Positions 1 through 6,403 of a stretch of 9,722 bases of DNA are shown here, in pieces (within the stretch, counting starts at the first letter, position 1; each line of letters opens with the position of its first letter). The position numbers and the translations under genes were made by a program. The DNA lies in contig CAJUAA010000065.1 of NCBI GenBank assembly GCA_910584205.1, positions 1 through 9,722 on the forward strand, written 5' to 3'. The notes beneath the pieces were generated by a model that worked only from the letters and a program-made list of their open reading frames with translations, made no database searches and was not told where the DNA came from. Source of the stretch: an uncultured Lachnospiraceae bacterium. Its GTDB lineage: Bacteria > Bacillota > Clostridia > Lachnospirales > Lachnospiraceae.

Positions 1-216
1 GGATGCGATCTGCACAGGCTGAAAGGCATGCATCAGAGTTATCTGCACTGGAAGGATGAATACAGGAAAAGTTTCGGAACGGCCAGAACGACTGCCCTGA
101 TACAGCAGGGCCAATACAGGAACAACCTGATAGGGTATCTTTCCTGTCTGCTGGACACCGGACACATATGCCAGAGCGAGTACGACCAGCTGTGGAACAG
201 CCTGGACGTTGATTGA
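1..216 (+). CDS. Small unrecognised phage protein, 5' end outside window
   Basis: The frame is open from the first base of the window to a TGA at 214-216. An ATG at 28-30 would give a 62-residue protein. However, it has no well-placed ribosome binding site, and the nine codons before it read naturally into it, so the true start is probably upstream. The product is small and polar with several aromatic residues (LHWKDEYRKSF near the start) and no visible signal peptide or membrane segment. I do not recognise the family. Its stop lies just before the AGGAGG of the next gene, so the two are probably co-transcribed. Short cargo genes of this kind are common in phage early operons. Confidence 0.55.
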   Translation, partial: GCDLHRLKGMHQSYLHWKDEYRKSFGTARTTALIQQGQYRNNLIGYLSCLLDTGHICQSEYDQLWNSLDVD

Positions 217-221
217 GGAGG
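216..221 (+). promoter_or_regulatory. Ribosome binding site setting the start at 228
   Basis: AGGAGG ends six bases before the ATG at 228-230. This places the start there rather than at the in-frame TTG at 213, which lies upstream of the site. Confidence 0.75.
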
Positions 222-227
222 AGAAGC

Positions 228-398
228 ATGAACGAGAGCCTGAAAAAAGAGATTGAAGAGTGTATCGCCGATCTGGAGAAAAACCAGTGGTCGGGATATG
301 ACGGCGCAGTCTATGCTGCGGGATACCTGCATGAGTATCCGGAGATGAGAAAACTTATGCTGATGATTGCCGGCATGGACAGCGCACTGGATGAATAA
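228..398 (+). CDS. Small unrecognised acidic protein (56 aa)
   Basis: The ATG at 228 has an ideal AGGAGG six bases upstream, and the frame ends in TAA at 396-398, giving 56 residues. The sequence is acidic and appears helical: an N-terminal segment MNESLKKEIEECIADLEK, a central YDGAVYAAGYLHEYPE, and an acidic end (DSALDE). There is no signal peptide, membrane segment or known motif, and I cannot assign a function. It follows the preceding gene after 11 bases. A tRNA T-arm-like hairpin begins seven bases after its stop codon. Confidence 0.65.
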   Translation: MNESLKKEIEECIADLEKNQWSGYDGAVYAAGYLHEYPEMRKLMLMIAGMDSALDE

Positions 399-404
399 CG
401 ACTT

Positions 405-425
405 CTGCGGGTTCGAGTCCCGCAG
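405..425 (+). other. Isolated tRNA T-arm-like hairpin (possible tRNA remnant)
   Basis: CTGCGGG at 405-411 pairs perfectly with CCCGCAG at 419-425 around the seven-base loop TTCGAGT. This matches the T-arm consensus (GGTTCGAGTCC) exactly. The following AGGCGCT (424-430) could pair over five bases with AGCGC at 381-385. Only about 19 bases lie between that point and the T-stem, too few for a D-arm plus anticodon arm, so this is not an intact tRNA. It could be the scar of a deleted tRNA, a tRNA 3' fragment left by integration, or chance. Confidence 0.4.
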
Positions 426-476
426 GCGCTGATCGGGTGCAGCTGCAGGCGCCCGCACTCCGGACAGAGCTGCAGC

Positions 477-498
477 AGCGGGGATGGAGCACCCCGCT
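477..498 (+). repeat. 7-bp hairpin just upstream of the tRNA
   Basis: AGCGGGG (477-483) pairs with CCCCGCT (492-498) around the loop ATGGAGCA, and the tRNA begins at 501. No T-run follows, so it is a poor intrinsic terminator. It may guide processing of the tRNA 5' end. The left arm plus loop resembles the 5' end of bacterial initiator tRNA, which could mean another degraded tRNA, but the match is short. A looser inverted pair, TGCAGCT (438-444) and AGCTGCA (468-474), lies just before it. Confidence 0.35.
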
Positions 499-500
499 AA

Positions 501-573
501 GGTCCTTTAGCTCAGATGGAAGAGCATCCGGCTCATAACCGGACGGCCGCAGGTTCGAATCCTGCAGGGACCA
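501..573 (+). tRNA. tRNA with anticodon CAT, probably tRNA-Ile2 (lysidine type)
   Basis: A full cloverleaf folds. The acceptor stem is GGTCCTT/AGGGACC with one G-T wobble. The D-stem is GCTC/GAGC. The anticodon stem TCCGG/CCGGA holds the loop CTCATAA, with anticodon CAT at 534-536. The T-arm is GCAGG-TTCGAAT-CCTGC and the discriminator is A573. CCA is not encoded (TTC follows). CAT anticodons occur in initiator Met, elongator Met and Ile2 tRNAs. Here positions 4 and 5 are C paired with G69 and G68, the known recognition pairs for TilS lysidine synthetase, and the overall sequence resembles Bacillota tRNA-Ile2. It would then read AUA, a codon that occurs in the replication genes downstream. 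Elongator tRNA-Met remains the alternative. Confidence 0.9.
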
Positions 574-585
574 TTCACGCGTGAA
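574..585. repeat. Perfect 12-bp palindrome after the tRNA
   Basis: TTCACGCGTGAA is a perfect palindrome directly abutting the last tRNA base and followed by the AT-rich ATATTTT. It could be an operator, a weak processing or termination signal, or chance. No second copy was noticed in the window. Confidence 0.3.
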
Positions 586-609
586 ATATTTTACAGAAGG
601 GAAACAGAG

Positions 610-762
610 ATGACAAAACTGACAGAGGTTATGACGATTCTCGGAGCAATGTTCTTTTTTTCAGGCACCGACAGCAGCATCTGGTGCGGCGTTCTGGGAC
701 TGGCTCTGCTGGCGCTGCTCTGCCTGGAACTGTACATATGGGAAGGAGGCCGGAGGGCATGA
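610..762 (+). CDS. Small membrane peptide (50 aa) coupled to the sigma-like gene
   Basis: The ATG at 610 follows an AAGGG-type ribosome binding site at about 597-601, and the frame ends at TGA 760-762, giving 50 residues. The C-terminal half contains a strongly hydrophobic stretch of about 20 residues (roughly 24-44, ending LGLALLALLCLELYIW), followed by a short positive tail, GGRRA. A shorter hydrophobic run lies at residues 10-18. This fits one membrane span, or two tight ones. The stop overlaps the next start as ATGA, so translation is probably coupled to the sigma-like protein. I do not recognise the family. A membrane partner for the sigma factor, or an unrelated membrane peptide, are both possible. 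Its short length makes it easy to miss in annotation. Confidence 0.6.
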   Translation: MTKLTEVMTILGAMFFFSGTDSSIWCGVLGLALLALLCLELYIWEGGRRA

Positions 763-1304
763 ACGACCGTGCTGTCATGGAACGGCTGGCAGCCGACAAC
801 ATGGGACTGGCCTACTCCGTTGCGAATAAGTACAGAGGCTGTGGTATGGATATGGCTGAACTGGAGTCGGCGGCACTGTTCGGGCTTGCGAAGGCAGTGA
901 TAATGTATGATCCATCCAGAAATGACCGCTTTTCCAGATTTGCATGTGTGGTAATAGAAAATGCGGTACGAAAGGATCTGAGAAAGCTTAAACGGCACTT
1001 TGGGCAGCTTCATCTGGATGCGGAAATGCGCGCCGCAGAGGATGGAAAAGCAGTTACTCTGATGAATTTTGTTCCATATGAAGAACCGGGATTTGAGCGT
1101 GCAGACAATTCCGATCTGATACCGTCTCTTCTTTCGGGGCTGTCGGAGAAAGAATCACAGACGATCCGGCTGGTCGTGTGCAGCGAATTAACGCAGAGGG
1201 AAGCAGCCGAAAGAATGGGTATAAGTCTGTCAAGTGCATGCAGATACCTGAAATCCGGGCTTGCGAAAATACGAAAAAAGATGGAAAGCGAGGTAACAAA
1301 ATGA
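759..1304 (+). CDS. Phage-type sigma-70-like factor with regions 2 and 4
   Basis: The 181-residue protein starts at the ATG at 759, with AAGGAGG at 743-749 nine bases upstream. An upstream in-frame start at 684 lies inside the membrane-peptide gene and is less likely. Residues about 14-76 resemble sigma region 2 (core-polymerase binding and -10 recognition: GLAYSVANKY, then MAELESAALFGLAKAV and YDPSRNDRFSRFACVVIENAVRKDLR). Residues about 125-175 resemble region 4, with a helix-turn-helix at TQREAAERMGISLSSACRYL that would contact the -35 box. Region 3 and region 1.1 are absent, as in short sigma factors of Bacillota and their phages. It probably redirects host RNA polymerase to phage promoters, or acts as an early regulator of the operon. 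ATGA overlaps link it to the genes on both sides. Confidence 0.85.
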   Translation: MNDRAVMERLAADNMGLAYSVANKYRGCGMDMAELESAALFGLAKAVIMYDPSRNDRFSRFACVVIENAVRKDLRKLKRHFGQLHLDAEMRAAEDGKAVTLMNFVPYEEPGFERADNSDLIPSLLSGLSEKESQTIRLVVCSELTQREAAERMGISLSSACRYLKSGLAKIRKKMESEVTK

Positions 1305-1731
1305 GTTTTGAAAGGATCACGACGGACCGGGCCCTTGATGAGATGAAGGCGGGGCATGAGGTTTATCGCCTGTTTCCGGCAGATTTGAGCATAAGTCTTG
1401 CCGAATGGCTGACCGAATGCTTTGTCATTGAAGAGGATCCACCGGCTCCGGTAATCGGGGACTGCCCCCCCCCTCAGGGCCTGAAAAAGCAAAACCGCAG
1501 AAAGCAGCCGGGACAAAGAGAAAGACACTGGACTGGGGAAAAATCCAGGCGCTGCACAATGCGGGCTGGTCACATGCAAAGATTGCGGATGAGGTGGGCG
1601 CAACCGCGGGGACGATCTCATCCGGACTGTTAAAGCTGAGAAAGGAAGGTCAGAATGGGAAAGAACAAAGCGGTGAAACCGACGCTGGCGCAGAAGAAGC
1701 GGATCACGGATGCGGGACTGGTGGCGAATAA
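1301..1731 (+). CDS. Helix-turn-helix protein, frame broken at a C-run
   Basis: Translation starts at the ATG at 1301, overlapping the sigma-like stop as ATGA. The first 58 residues read sensibly (MSFERITTDRALDEMKAGHE..., ending DPPAPVIGDCPPP). After C9 at 1465-1473, the same frame turns into an arginine-rich tail of shadow type and stops at TAA 1631-1633 (110 aa as read). The -1 frame continues with a plausible linker (SGPEKAKPQKAAGTKRK) and a clear helix-turn-helix at about 1540-1650 (IQALHNAGWSHAKIADEVGA, then TISSGLLKLRKEG), stopping at TAA 1729-1731. One additional C would give a continuous 143-residue DNA-binding protein that overlaps the next gene by 77 bases. The cause could be a sequencing indel, a real mutation, or slippage on the C-run. 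The N-terminal family is unrecognised. Confidence 0.65.
1465..1473 (+). repeat. C9 homopolymer at the frame break of the HTH gene
   Basis: Nine consecutive C bases encode a Cys-Pro-Pro-Pro segment. The upstream frame and the helix-turn-helix frame differ by -1 exactly here. In the zero frame the run contains C-CCC-CCC, which formally fits a -1 slippery heptamer. Such runs are also classic sites of sequencing error and of length variation in vivo. Confidence 0.8.
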
Positions 1732-1852
1732 CTGGCTGGTCATGGATGAGAGTGAAGAGGAGCTTCTGCTGGTCAGCCGGAATTCCGGCCGGTTCCGGAA
1801 AATTAAGAAGAGCCCCCTGCAGGGAAGCAGGAAGGCTCGGAAAAACACCTGA
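1655..1852 (+). CDS. DUF6906-like small basic protein (65 aa)
   Basis: The ATG at 1655 has AAAGGAAGG a few bases upstream, and the gene ends at TGA 1850-1852. The pattern KPTLAQKKRITDAGL, then NNWLVMDESEEELLLVSRNSG and RFRKIKK, agrees with small phage proteins I associate with DUF6906: a short N-terminal helix with PT..QK, an NWLV core, then an acidic segment and a basic end. The extra tail SPLQGSRKARKNT is very basic. Function is not known for the family. Nucleic-acid binding is only a guess from its charge. It overlaps the restored frame of the HTH protein by 77 bases, and 63 bases separate it from the ATPase gene. The family assignment is from memory of the pattern. Confidence 0.65.
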   Translation: MGKNKAVKPTLAQKKRITDAGLVANNWLVMDESEEELLLVSRNSGRFRKIKKSPLQGSRKARKNT

Positions 1853-1915
1853 CATTATTGTAAAAAGAGCAGACGGAAATGTCAATCAAAATCTGTAAAA
1901 CGAAAGGGAAAACAA

Positions 1916-3216
1916 ATGGGAAGTGTAAAAATCAACAAGCTGGAGATTGAAAACGTAAAGCGTGTGCGTGCCGTGAAGGTGGAACTGACCGCGGCCGGCC
2001 TGACCGTCATCGGCGGAAGGAACAACCAGGGGAAGACGTCGGTCCTTGACGCCATTGCCTGGGCGCTGGGCGGGAACCGCTACCGCCCCTCACAGCCTCA
2101 GCGGGAAGGGTCTGTGATCCCTCCGTCGCTGAAGGTCACGCTGAGCAATGGCATCATCGTGGAACGTAAAGGAAAAAACGGAGATCTGAAAGTCACGGAT
2201 CCCAGCGGTAAGAAGGCAGGGCAGCAGCTGCTGGACAGCTTTATCGAGCAGCTGGCCCTTGATCTTCCGAAGTTCATGAATGCATCCGGAAAGGAAAAAG
2301 CGCAGACGCTCCTTCAGATCATCGGGGTGGGGGAACAGCTGGCGGCCATGGAAAAGGAAGAAAAAACACTGTACAGTGAGCGGCTCACCATCGGAAGGAT
2401 CGCAGATCAGAAAGAAAAGTATGCGAAGGAGCAGCCGTATTATTCGGATGCACCGTCCGAATTAGTGTCGGCGTCCGAGCTGATCCGGCAGCAGCAGGAG
2501 ATTCTTGCAGAGAACGGAGAGAATCAGAGAAAACGGGAGAACGTCCACAGACTGGAGCAGGAATCCCAGCGGATAAATGAGCAGATGGAAGTCCTTAACA
2601 GGCAGGTGAGAGATCTCCTGCAGCGGCAGGAACAGGTACAGAAGGATCTGAATACCGCGCGCATGAGCGCCATGGATCTGCAGGACAGGTCGACCGAAGA
2701 GCTGGAACGGAACATTTCCGACATCGAAGAACTGAACCGGAAGGTCCGCGCCAATCTGGACAGAGAAAAGGCGGAAGACGATGCAAAGGAATATAGAAAC
2801 CAGTATCAGGGACTGACTGCCGAGATCGAAAGGATCCGCCGGCAGAAGATGGACCTTCTGAAAAATGCGGACCTTCCGCTTCCGGGGCTTTCCGTGGAAG
2901 ACGGGGAACTGATCTACAATGGCCGGAAGTGGGACAACATGTCCGGATCCGACCAGATGAAGGTGTCCACCGCAATCGTGCGGAAGCTGAACCCGAACTG
3001 CGGTTTTATCCTTCTGGACAAGCTGGAGCAGATGGATCTGGAGACCATGAAGGAGTTCAACACATGGCTGAGCAGGAGGGGCTGCAGGCGATCGCCACCA
3101 GAGTCAGCACCGGAGACGAGTGCAGCATTATCATCAGTGACGGATATGTGGAAGGAGAAGCGCCGGCGGAGCCGGAGAAGGCAGAAACTCCAAAGTGGAA
3201 AGCGGGTGAATTTTAA
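1916..3216 (+). CDS. RecF/SbcC-like AAA ATPase, frame broken near 3070
   Basis: The ATG at 1916 follows AAAGGG at about 1904-1909. The N-terminus (KINKLEIENVKRVRAVKVEL, then GLTVIGGRNNQGKTSVLDAI) is typical of the SMC/RecF-like ATPases of Bacillota phages, with Walker A at residues 34-41 (K40). A long Gln/Glu/Arg-rich coiled coil spans about 150-320. A signature-like SGSDQ follows near 343-347, and a Walker B-like strand FILLDKLEQ carries D368. In the annotated frame, sense is lost after FNTWL and a shadow tail runs to 3523. The -1 frame continues EQEGLQAIATRVSTGDECSI and stops at TAA 3214-3216, overlapping the next ATG by one base. Restoring one G (CTGGAG instead of CTGAG at 3068-3072) gives 433 residues. 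It likely acts in phage DNA repair or recombination; its exact role is unknown. Confidence 0.8.
3065..3078 (+). other. Frame break (-1) in the ATPase gene
   Basis: The zero frame reads Trp-Leu-Ser-Arg-Arg from 3065, while the family-like frame reads Glu-Gln-Glu-Gly from 3070. One missing G in the run after CTG explains it. A four-base loss of one GAGC copy would also restore the phase. No convincing slippery heptamer is present, so programmed frameshifting is unlikely here. Confidence 0.75.
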
Positions 3217-4340
3217 TGAGAATTATCAGAGGAAAACTGTCAGGGGCCAGAAAGGTATGCGTATACGGTCCGGAGGGAATCGGGAAATCAACCTTTGCTT
3301 CACATTTTCCGGATCCGGTGTTCATCGACACCGAAGGCAGTACAAAAGACATGGACGTGGCGCGCATGGAAGCGCCGTCCAGCTGGCAGATGCTGATGGA
3401 GCAGGTGAAATATGTAAAGGCTCATCCGGAGACCTGCAGGACGCTTGTGATCGACACGGCAGACTGGGCGGAGATGCTCTGCACGGAAGCGGTCTGCGCC
3501 CGGTCTCAGAAATCCGGGATTGAAGACTTCGGATATGGAAAAGGCTATGTCTATCTGACAGAAGAATTCGGCAGGCTGCTGAATCTCCTGCAGGAGTTGG
3601 TGGACATCGGGATCCATGTCGTGATCAATGCCCACGCAAAAATGCGGAAGTTTGAACAGCCGGATGAAATGGGCGCATATGACCGGTGGGAACTGAAGCT
3701 TCAGAAGCAGACGGCGCCGCTCCTGAAGGAATGGGCGGACATGGTGTTTTTTGCCAACTACAAGACAATCGTGGTCAACGTGGACGGACAGGGCGCCCAG
3801 AAGGGGAAAAACAAGGCCCAGGGCGGGAAGCGCGTCATGTACACGTCTCACCACCCCTGCTGGGATGCAAAGAACCGGTACGGGCTTCCGGAGGAACTGC
3901 CGTTTGATTATCGGGAGATTGCTTCCATCATCGAACCGGCAGCCGGTCAGGAAACACCGGCACAGACGCCGCCTCCCGTGGCAGAAAAACCCGGAACGGA
4001 AGCGTCTTCCGCTCCGGAGCAGCCGGCCGTGAATCCTCCAGTACAGGAGCAGAAGGCGCCGGAGCCGGAAAGAACCGTTCCGGACTATATCGTGCTGCAG
4101 CAGTCGAAGGAAGAGAATATTCCCAAAGCGCTGCTGGATCTGATGATCGCGAACAGAGTCACGGAATGGGATGTGCAGAATGCAGTGGCTACAAGAGGAA
4201 TTTACACAAGTGATATGCCGATTGAAAGATACGATAAAGACTATATCATGGATGTTCTGGTTGCCGCATGGCCAAAGGTATATGCGGAAATTTTAAAACA
4301 GCAGAAAGAACTGGACAGAGAAGTCCCGTTTAACAGGTAA
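3216..4340 (+). CDS. Sak4-like RecA-fold ATPase with C-terminal extension
   Basis: The gene starts at the ATG at 3216, sharing one base with the TAA of the ATPase gene, so translation is probably coupled; its own ribosome binding site is weak. Of 374 residues, the first 235 or so form a RecA-like P-loop domain of the AAA_24 / Sak4 type. Walker A is GPEGIGKST (residues 18-26), a Walker B strand TLVID ends at D80, and HVVINAHAKMRKFE plus the LKEWADMVFFANY segment are typical of the family. Sak4-like proteins assist single-strand annealing in phage recombination. Residues about 240-289 are a Pro/Ala/Glu-rich linker. Residues about 290-374 form an additional small helical domain (LLDLMIANRVTEWDVQNAV, then VLVAAWPKVYAEIL) that I do not recognise. 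The DUF669 gene follows directly, as is common for this pair. Confidence 0.8.
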   Translation: MRIIRGKLSGARKVCVYGPEGIGKSTFASHFPDPVFIDTEGSTKDMDVARMEAPSSWQMLMEQVKYVKAHPETCRTLVIDTADWAEMLCTEAVCARSQKSGIEDFGYGKGYVYLTEEFGRLLNLLQELVDIGIHVVINAHAKMRKFEQPDEMGAYDRWELKLQKQTAPLLKEWADMVFFANYKTIVVNVDGQGAQKGKNKAQGGKRVMYTSHHPCWDAKNRYGLPEELPFDYREIASIIEPAAGQETPAQTPPPVAEKPGTEASSAPEQPAVNPPVQEQKAPEPERTVPDYIVLQQSKEENIPKALLDLMIANRVTEWDVQNAVATRGIYTSDMPIERYDKDYIMDVLVAAWPKVYAEILKQQKELDREVPFNR

Positions 4341-4355
4341 AGGAGAGTGCAGATT

Positions 4356-4808
4356 ATGGCGGAAATGGGAAGAGAACTTAACTGGGATGACGAGATCACA
4401 AAAGACAGCAGTTTTGTGGAACTTCCTCCGGGAGATTATGATTTTACAATCGATCACTATGAGAGGAGCCGTTCCAAAGGCAGCGACAGGATGCCGTCCT
4501 GTAACATGGCCATTGTGTATTTTAACATCAGAACGCAGGATGGACAGGAGACACAGATCCGGGAATATTACATTCTTCATGAAAACCTTGAATGGAAGCT
4601 GTCAGAGCTGTTCTGCGGCGTGGGACTGAAGAAAAAGGGAGAGACGCTGAGAATGAACTGGCCTGCACTTCCGGGACTTACGGGACGGGCGAAGGTTTCT
4701 CTGGAACCGGACCGGAATGATCCATCGAAGAAATTTAACCATATCGAAAAGATTTATCCAAAAGAGGATACCGGATCAAAGCCTGCATATAAGGCAGGTG
4801 TATTCTGA
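4356..4808 (+). CDS. DUF669 family protein, probable SSB-like partner
   Basis: The ATG at 4356 lies ten bases after AAAGGAG (4339-4345). The in-frame GTG at 4347 is only one base from that site, so 4356 is preferred, giving 150 residues. The pattern RELNWDDEI, F.ELPPGDYDFTIDHYERS, GSDRMPSCNMAIVYFNI, LHENLEWKLSELFCGVGLKKKGE, MNWPALPGLTGRAKV matches DUF669 as I know it from phages of Bacillota. Such proteins lie beside Sak4-type annealing proteins and have been suggested to act like single-strand DNA binding proteins. The context here fits that, but binding is inferred. No membrane segment or catalytic motif is visible. The TGA overlaps the next ATG by one base (TGATG). Confidence 0.8.
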   Translation: MAEMGRELNWDDEITKDSSFVELPPGDYDFTIDHYERSRSKGSDRMPSCNMAIVYFNIRTQDGQETQIREYYILHENLEWKLSELFCGVGLKKKGETLRMNWPALPGLTGRAKVSLEPDRNDPSKKFNHIEKIYPKEDTGSKPAYKAGVF

Positions 4809-6400
4809 TGGAGCTTCGTCCATATCAGCAGGAAGCAAAAGATGCGATCTTTTCGCAGTGGGAGTCGGTAGATAAGACATTGCTGGTACTGCCGACCGGC
4901 TGCGGGAAAACGATCGTTTTTGCGAAAGTAACAGAAGAATGTGTGCGTCAGGGTCGCCGGGTGCTGATCCTGGCGCACAGAGGGGAACTGCTCCAGCAGG
5001 CGGCGGACAAGCTGAGTAAGGTTACCGGTCTGGGATGCGCCACTGAGAAAGCAGAAGAGAGCTGCCTTGGCAGCTGGTTCCGTGTGACGGTTGGATCCGT
5101 GCAGACGATGATGCGGGAAAAACGTCTCAGTCAGTTTCCGGATGATTATTTTGACACAATCATTATTGATGAGGCGCATCACTGCGTCTCAGAGAGTTAT
5201 CAGAGGGTGCTGGGACATTTTCCGGAAGCAAAGATACTGGGAGTCACCGCGACGCCGGACCGCGGAGACATGAGAAATCTGGGACAGGTATTTGAATCAC
5301 TGGCATATGAGTATACGCTGCCAAAAGCCATAAAGGAAGGGTATCTGTCCCCGATCCAGGCGGTTACGCTGCCGCTGAAGCTGGACCTGTCCGGCGTCGG
5401 GGTGCAGGCGGGAGATTTCAGAATACAGGAGCTGGCGACGGCGCTGGATCCGTATCTGTATCAGATCGCAGATGAGATGAAAGAATACTGCATGGACCGG
5501 AAGACGGTCGTGTTTCTTCCGCTGGTGAAAACCAGTCAGAAGTTCCGGGATATCCTGAATGAGCGGGGCTTCCGTGCAGCGGAAGTAAACGGGGACAGCA
5601 GAGACCGGGCGGAAATCCTGGAAGCCTTTGACAGGGGAGATTATAACGTCCTGTGCAATTCCATGCTGCTGACAGAAGGCTGGGACTGTCCGTCTGTGGA
5701 CTGTATCGTAGTGCTCCGGCCGACAAAGGTCAGAAGCCTGTACAGCCAGATGGTGGGCCGGGGGACAAGGCTTTCTCCGGAGACGGGGAAAGACCATCTG
5801 CTCCTGCTGGATTTCCTCTGGCATACGGAGCGCCATGAGCTGTGCCATCCGGCAAGCCTGATCTGTACAGATGATGAAGTGGCCAGACAGATGACAGCCA
5901 ATCTGGAAGAGGCCGGCTGCCCGGTGGACATTGAAGAAGCGGAGCGGTCTGCGGCGGAAGACGTGGTTGCGCAGCGTGAGGCATCGCTGGCAAACCAGCT
6001 GGCGGAAATGCGCGGGCGCCAGAAGAAACTTGTGGATCCTCTGCAGTTTGAGATGAGCATACAGGCGGAGGATCTGTCCGGATATGTGCCTTCGTTTGGA
6101 TGGGAGATGGCTCCGCCGTCCGATAAGCAGAAAAAAGAGCTGGAAAGATTCGGCATTGCTTCTGCGGCGGTCGAAAATGCGGGGAAAGCATCCATGCTTC
6201 TCAGCCGCCTGTATAAAAGGCAGCGGGAAGGCTACGCAAGGCCGAAGCAGATCAACGTGCTTGAGCAGAAAGGATTCCAGAATGTTGGCACATGGACTTT
6301 TGAGCAGGCTGATAAAATGATTGACAGGATCGCACATCTTGGATGGAAAAGGATACCGCCGGGAATTGATCCCAAAACTTATATACCGGAGGAAGTATAG
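4808..6400 (+). CDS. SF2 DEAD/DEAH-box helicase
   Basis: A 530-residue superfamily 2 helicase. A Q-motif-like RPYQQEA lies at residues 4-10, motif I PTGCGKT at 29-35, motif Ia ILAHRGELLQQA near 54, motif II DEAH at 121-124, and motif III TATP at 147-150. The second RecA domain has VVFLPLVKTSQKF, LLTEGWDCPSVD (motif V) and QMVGRGTR (motif VI, from residue 314). It would unwind or remodel nucleic acid using ATP, probably at phage replication or recombination intermediates. The C-terminal part (about 430-530) is a helical extension with PKQINVLEQKGF and a GW-containing end, seen in phage helicases of this type. It is longer than the minimal helicase core. The gene starts one base inside the DUF669 stop, implying coupled expression. 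All key motifs are intact. Confidence 0.9.
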   Translation: MELRPYQQEAKDAIFSQWESVDKTLLVLPTGCGKTIVFAKVTEECVRQGRRVLILAHRGELLQQAADKLSKVTGLGCATEKAEESCLGSWFRVTVGSVQTMMREKRLSQFPDDYFDTIIIDEAHHCVSESYQRVLGHFPEAKILGVTATPDRGDMRNLGQVFESLAYEYTLPKAIKEGYLSPIQAVTLPLKLDLSGVGVQAGDFRIQELATALDPYLYQIADEMKEYCMDRKTVVFLPLVKTSQKFRDILNERGFRAAEVNGDSRDRAEILEAFDRGDYNVLCNSMLLTEGWDCPSVDCIVVLRPTKVRSLYSQMVGRGTRLSPETGKDHLLLLDFLWHTERHELCHPASLICTDDEVARQMTANLEEAGCPVDIEEAERSAAEDVVAQREASLANQLAEMRGRQKKLVDPLQFEMSIQAEDLSGYVPSFGWEMAPPSDKQKKELERFGIASAAVENAGKASMLLSRLYKRQREGYARPKQINVLEQKGFQNVGTWTFEQADKMIDRIAHLGWKRIPPGIDPKTYIPEEV

Positions 6401-6403
6401 CAG

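Noticed and set aside
355..430. A complete second tRNA ending at the T-arm-like hairpin
   Set aside because: No D-arm, anticodon arm or matching acceptor strand can be placed at the normal distance, and the region overlaps the end of a coding sequence.
3065..3078. Programmed -1 frameshift in the ATPase
   Set aside because: No X-XXY-YYZ slippery heptamer or obvious downstream stem was seen. A missing G is the simpler explanation.
2929..3216. A separate 95-residue gene
   Set aside because: Its second half is the displaced C-terminus of the ATPase, and its first half is a shadow of the same gene. No ribosome binding site supports an independent start.
3074..3523. C-terminal continuation of the ATPase gene to 3523 in the zero frame
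   Set aside because: After 3070 the sequence loses family resemblance, becomes Arg/Gly/His-rich, and lies antiparallel to no feature but entirely over the well-supported Sak4-like gene in another frame. The -1 frame carries the expected ending.
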